From: Bacteroidetes bacterium OLB10
GTDB lineage: Bacteria; Bacteroidota; Bacteroidia; AKYH767-A; OLB10
DNA length: 64,000 nucleotides
Assembly (NCBI GenBank): GCA_001567275.1
Contig: LNBX01000046.1
Span: 124,001 to 188,000, forward strand
Reading direction: 5' to 3'
The translations under genes were made by a program, and so were the position numbers. The notes under the pieces were generated by a model. That model was not told the DNA's origin and searched no databases. It worked only from the letters and a program-made list of their open reading frames with translations. Shown here one piece after another: positions 60,750 through 64,000 of the stretch (positions are counted from its first letter, which is position 1; the number at the start of each line of letters is the position of its first letter).

Positions 60750-61388
60750 ATGTCTTTACTTCAATATTTTCTTCCAAACGACAAAAAGTTTTTCCCTTTA
60801 TTTGACCGGGCAGCAACAAATTTGCAAGAAGCCGGAAAAGTCATGTATAAGTTGGTTACAGCACAATCTCAAGATGAGCGAATGCAATTTATCCGTCAAA
60901 TCGAAGACCTTGAACACCGTGGTGATGAAATAACTCATGAAGTATTTAAAGAACTCAGCACCAATTTTATTACTCCTTTCGACAGGGAAGATATCCATCG
61001 TTTGGTAAGTGCTATTGACGATATACTTGACTATATCAATGGTTCCAGTAAACGAATTGAACTTTATAAGCTGAAGGAATGCACTTCAGATATGGTTAAA
61101 TTGTCAGAATTATTGCAAACGCAAACTGAAGAACTTATGAGGCTGATTCATGAACTGAAGAATAAAAGAAATTTGCGAAATATAACAGAGTCACTGGTGC
61201 TCATCAATTCCATTGAAAACCATGCTGATGATATTTTTGATAATGCCGTAGCCCGTTTGTTTGAAACTGAAACCAATGCAATTGAATTGATAAAGCAAAA
61301 AGAAATTCTTTCAGCTCTTGAAACAGCCACCGATATGTGTGAAGATGCTGCAAATATTATTGATTCGATTATAGTAAAAATGGCATAA
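60750..61388 (+). CDS. DUF47 PhoU-like accessory of the Pit transporter
   Basis: This is a 212-residue helical protein of the DUF47 (TIGR00153/PhoU-like) family. The ATG at 60750 gives MSLLQYFLPNDKKFFPLFDR, typical of the family; the frame continues 15 codons upstream with residues unlike it. Two helical bundles carry the D/E-rich motifs QIEDLEHRGDEITHEVF and PFDREDIHRLVSAIDDILDY, which in PhoU-like proteins bind metals. DUF47 genes usually sit directly before pit genes, as here (7 bases), and are thought to assist or control low-affinity phosphate uptake. Confidence 0.92.
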   Translation: MSLLQYFLPNDKKFFPLFDRAATNLQEAGKVMYKLVTAQSQDERMQFIRQIEDLEHRGDEITHEVFKELSTNFITPFDREDIHRLVSAIDDILDYINGSSKRIELYKLKECTSDMVKLSELLQTQTEELMRLIHELKNKRNLRNITESLVLINSIENHADDIFDNAVARLFETETNAIELIKQKEILSALETATDMCEDAANIIDSIIVKMA

Positions 61389-61395
61389 TGATTAT

Positions 61396-62394
61396 ATGAA
61401 TGAAGCACTAATCATTATAATTGTTCTTGCGCTGGTTTTTGATTTTATCAATGGTTTTCATGATGCTGCAAATTCTATTGCTACAGTAGTTTCAACCAAG
61501 GTGCTCAGTCCGCTCACTGCAGTTATTTGGGCAGCTTCATTTAACTTTCTTGCTTATTGGATTTTTCACCTTAAAGTAGCTGACACGGTTGCAAAAACAG
61601 TTAATCCGGATAGTATTACTTTAATGGTAGTTGCATCAGGTCTTGTTGCAGCAATCATCTGGAATCTCTTAACCTGGTGGTGGGGAATTCCAAGCAGTTC
61701 ATCACATACACTCATAGGTGGATTTGCCGGTGCCGGTATTGCTAATGCAGGAAGTTTGCAAGCTGTACATTTAAGCACAGTATTACCTGTAATTTATTTT
61801 ATTGTTCTCGCTCCTGTAATGGGAATGGTGTTATCTTACATTATTTCAGTTATAACCATCAACATTTGTAAGCGATCAAATCCCTCCAAAGTTGACAGAA
61901 TATTCAGGAGGTTGCAATTGTTGTCATCGGCAGCCTATAGTTTGGGACATGGTGGTAATGATGCGCAAAAAGTAATCGGGATTGTGGGTGCTGCCATGCT
62001 TTCGCATGGAATGATAACAGATATTGAACATATTCCGGAGTGGGTTCCCTTATCCTGTTATACAGCTATTGCTTGCGGTACTTTATTTGGCGGATGGCGT
62101 ATTGTAAAAACAATGGGTCAGAAAGTTACCAAACTCACACCTTTTGAAGGTTTCAGTGCTGAAACTGCCGGTGCTTTGACACTTTTCTGGACACAACATT
62201 TTAAAATTCCGGTAAGTACAACTCACACGATTACAGGTTCCATTGTAGGAGTAGGAATGACAAAAAGAATATCTGCTGTAAGATGGGGTGTTACCATTAA
62301 ACTCATCTGGGCATGGGTGCTTACCATTCCAATTTCAGCAGCTCTTGCTGCCATAGTGTTTCTGATAGCTAAGAAGTTTGGTTTAAACTTTTAG
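61396..62394 (+). CDS. pit: Pit-family inorganic phosphate transporter
   Basis: This is a 332-residue proton-coupled phosphate permease. The two PHO-4 signature halves are present: FDFINGFHDAANSIATVVST near the N-terminus and a second copy SLGHGGNDAQKVIGIVGAAM in the middle. The pore motif WGIPSSSSHTLIGGFAGAGI is mirrored by VSTTHTITGSIVGVGMTKR. About ten membrane helices are visible. It forms a unit with the DUF47 gene upstream and ends about 100 bases before the DUF6544 gene. This is an uptake system of moderate affinity, not a Pst ABC transporter. Confidence 0.95.
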   Translation: MNEALIIIIVLALVFDFINGFHDAANSIATVVSTKVLSPLTAVIWAASFNFLAYWIFHLKVADTVAKTVNPDSITLMVVASGLVAAIIWNLLTWWWGIPSSSSHTLIGGFAGAGIANAGSLQAVHLSTVLPVIYFIVLAPVMGMVLSYIISVITINICKRSNPSKVDRIFRRLQLLSSAAYSLGHGGNDAQKVIGIVGAAMLSHGMITDIEHIPEWVPLSCYTAIACGTLFGGWRIVKTMGQKVTKLTPFEGFSAETAGALTLFWTQHFKIPVSTTHTITGSIVGVGMTKRISAVRWGVTIKLIWAWVLTIPISAALAAIVFLIAKKFGLNF

Positions 62395-62475
62395 CATCGG
62401 ATAATTCCGTAAAAATTTTCCAAAACAACTGATTAAGCATAGCTTTGATTTAGCAGTGCTATTCAGGTATTTTAT

Positions 62476-62483
62476 TAATTTTG
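62476..62483 (+). promoter_or_regulatory. Candidate -7 box for the DUF6544 gene
   Basis: TAATTTTG matches TAnnTTTG, 16 bases before the ATG at 62499. A similar TAGCTTTG occurs at 62440-62447. Neither has a clear -33 TTG at ideal spacing. Confidence 0.3.
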
Positions 62484-62498
62484 AATTCAAATTAACTC

Positions 62499-63335
62499 AT
62501 GTCAAAATTCCTGATGAAAATAATAATCATTCTTTCCATACTATTTTTCCTTGCGGTAATTTGGATGACAGGAAAATATTTGGCAGAGCGTGAGTTTGAC
62601 CGGCAAGTGGATACTCTTTTTAAAAACTCAGGTGAGATTCAGAATAAAAATTTTCAGTATTCACAGTTGCAGAATTTACCTGAACCGGTTCAACGATATT
62701 TTAAACTTGTTCTCCCTGAAGGACAACCCTACATCAGCTACATCAGATTAGAACATGACGGACAATTTAAAATTGGACCCGATAAAAAATGGACAAATAT
62801 TGAAGGTGAACAGTATTTTACAACACAATCACCTGGCTTTATCTGGAAAGGTTCAACAAATATGTTTACTGCAAGAGATATGTTTTTGTCAGGGAAAGGC
62901 AGTTTGACAGTATCGCTTTTTTCGGTAATTAAAATTGTTGATGCCAAAGGCGAGAAGTATGATGATGGTGAACTTCTCAGATGGCTTGCCGAGAGTGTTT
63001 GGTTTCCTACTAATTTTTTACCAAGTGATAATCTTAGATGGACAGCTGTGAATTCTGACCAAGCTGAGCTAATATTTACATTTGATAAAAAAGAACTGAA
63101 TTATCTGGTAACTTTTAATCAGAATGGTGAGATTGTTTCTTTTCAAACTAAACGTTATATGAATGAGGATAGTCTGGAGATATGGGAAGGGAAGGTGTCA
63201 TCTTACAAGAGAATAAACGGAATGCTGATACCAACAATGATTGAAGCAGTTTATAAACTTAAAACAGGAGATTATAGTTATGCAAAGTTTAATCTGAAGA
63301 ATATTGAGTATGATATTCCTCAAAGGTTTAAATAA
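62499..63335 (+). CDS. DUF6544 (DUF6920)-type membrane-anchored protein
   Basis: This is a 278-residue protein with one N-terminal membrane helix (IIIILSILFFLAVIWMTG). The mature part starts with the family motif LPEPVQRYFKLVLPEGQPYI, followed by IRLEHDGQFKIGPDKKWTNI. GEQYFTTQSPGFIWKG is the second conserved block. DDGELLRWLAESVWFPT and SYKRINGMLIPTMIEAVY complete the match. The fold is probably beta-rich and lies outside the inner membrane. The function is unknown. It appears monocistronic, after pit and before a bidirectional terminator. Confidence 0.8.
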   Translation: MSKFLMKIIIILSILFFLAVIWMTGKYLAEREFDRQVDTLFKNSGEIQNKNFQYSQLQNLPEPVQRYFKLVLPEGQPYISYIRLEHDGQFKIGPDKKWTNIEGEQYFTTQSPGFIWKGSTNMFTARDMFLSGKGSLTVSLFSVIKIVDAKGEKYDDGELLRWLAESVWFPTNFLPSDNLRWTAVNSDQAELIFTFDKKELNYLVTFNQNGEIVSFQTKRYMNEDSLEIWEGKVSSYKRINGMLIPTMIEAVYKLKTGDYSYAKFNLKNIEYDIPQRFK

Positions 63336-63412
63336 ATGTAAAGGATTGAATTGAAATTAATACGGAAGGTGTTTTTATTAAGTTTGTTTATAAAAGAGTA
63401 CAGACATAAAAG

Positions 63413-63447
63413 AAAAAGCGGAAGACGCATTGGTGTTCCGCTTTTTT
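63413..63447. terminator. Bidirectional terminator between convergent genes
   Basis: AAAAAGCGGAA and TTCCGCTTTTTT flank a 12-base loop and work on both strands. It serves the DUF6544 gene (plus) and the Tudor-like gene (minus). Confidence 0.8.
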
Positions 63448-63471
63448 ATCAAACAATTTACAAAAAGAGTA

Positions 63472-63876
63472 TCATAATTTTTTGATAGCACCTTCGGCAA
63501 CCCATTTGTCACCGAATGCTTTTTTATCAAACTGAATGTGATACTTATTTTCGCCCACTTCAATAATTGTTGCAGGCTCGGGTATCATACCATATTCAAC
63601 TTCTACTTTATCACCTACTTTAAATTTTGTCAAAGGAGAAGGCGCTGTTTCATTAGAGAAATCTTTCAGCCTGTCAACAGTTACCCACTCATTCCAGCTG
63701 TCGCCCCAGCCATCATAAGTTACGAAATAAGTTTTTTCTTCGGAGTTAACTTTCAGAATTTTTCCCGGATACCAGGAACCATTAGAGTTAATCTGCACTT
63801 TGTCATTCACCTTTTGTGCAAGCGTAATGGTGAAACTGCCTATGATAAAGGCAAGCGTTAAAATAATTTTATTCAT
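63472..63876 (-). CDS. Exported Tudor/Agenet-like domain protein
   Basis: This is a 134-residue protein from the ATG at 63876 (MNKIILTLAFIIGSFTITLA). The frame runs to 63966, but the first 30 residues look like noise. After the signal peptide there are two short barrel-like units: VNDKVQINSNGSWYPGKILK with YFVTYDGWGDSWNEWVTVDR, then VGDKVEVEYGMIPEPATIIE with YHIQFDKKAFGDKWV. The pattern of a Gly-Trp-containing aromatic cage resembles Tudor/Agenet/RNA-binding chromo-barrel folds, yet the signal peptide places it in the periplasm or outside. The ligand is unknown. It ends next to a shared terminator. Confidence 0.72.
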   Translation of the reverse strand: MNKIILTLAFIIGSFTITLAQKVNDKVQINSNGSWYPGKILKVNSEEKTYFVTYDGWGDSWNEWVTVDRLKDFSNETAPSPLTKFKVGDKVEVEYGMIPEPATIIEVGENKYHIQFDKKAFGDKWVAEGAIKKL

Positions 63877-64000
63877 AATATTTAATTTTGTTGTCGAAGA
63901 TAATCTTTTGAAGATTAGAATTTCTGAATAATTTTTAAAGTTTTCCAACATACACCGTATAATCATCAGTAATAAATTTTTTTTGAAACAGCATTTACTG

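Overview
The window comes from an AT-rich member of the Bacteroidota. The evidence is four giant secreted proteins with type IX secretion (T9SS) C-terminal sorting domains, a complete moxR-DUF58-bat operon, a CtlX-type hydrolase, a DUF4293 protein, an RpoD-like sigma factor of about 290 residues, atpD-atpC standing apart from the other ATP synthase genes, and promoter-like TAnnTTTG boxes. I cannot place it below phylum from sequence alone. It looks like ordinary chromosome: I see no prophage, conjugative element, insertion sequence, CRISPR array or defence island.

Layout. 1-8217 (minus): moxR, DUF58, a BatD/DUF4381-like membrane protein, batA, batB, batC, batD and batE (cut by the window edge). 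8356-9132: truA. 9181-12881: a T9SS beta-propeller protein. 13095-13841: an orphan P-loop protein. 14141-15901: atpD-atpC. 16096-16968: sigma factor. 17308-19819: an LEA-like lipoprotein, selU and selD (tRNA 2-selenouridine pathway). 19898-21808: acs. 21911-26086: a membrane-anchored DUF3352-like protein convergent with a serine hydrolase. 26404-30098: a yggS-type PLP protein and an M1 peptidase. 30100-35755: a 1754-residue repeat protein and a small exported partner. 35933-38535: lpxH and a DUF3413 sulfatase (YejM/PbgA-like). 38532-41543: lipA, gap, ctlX and tRNA-Ala. 41646-46201: a T9SS jelly-roll repeat protein. 46369-49346: a small membrane ORF, sucC, an agmatinase-like gene and a fatty acid hydroxylase. 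49368-52710: rho, DUF4293 and a lipoprotein. 52801-52875: a nested palindrome. 52911-58594: a nine-PKD T9SS protein, rffA/wecE and a phosphodiesterase. 58651-63876: rdgB, a beta-CASP hydrolase, a DUF47-Pit phosphate transporter, DUF6544 and an exported Tudor-like protein.

The most striking sequence-level feature is that nine genes are interrupted by single-base indels, eleven in total. Most lie in runs of 5 to 8 A or T. Correcting each by one base restores one continuous family-typical protein, and every corrected length is a multiple of three. Sequencing or assembly error is the simplest explanation; transcriptional slippage or real decay is possible for some. I found no clearly novel system. 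The best candidates for follow-up are the lpxH-YejM-like pair, the palindromic element at 52801-52875, the selU gene with a broken Walker A glycine, and the 47-residue membrane ORF before sucC.
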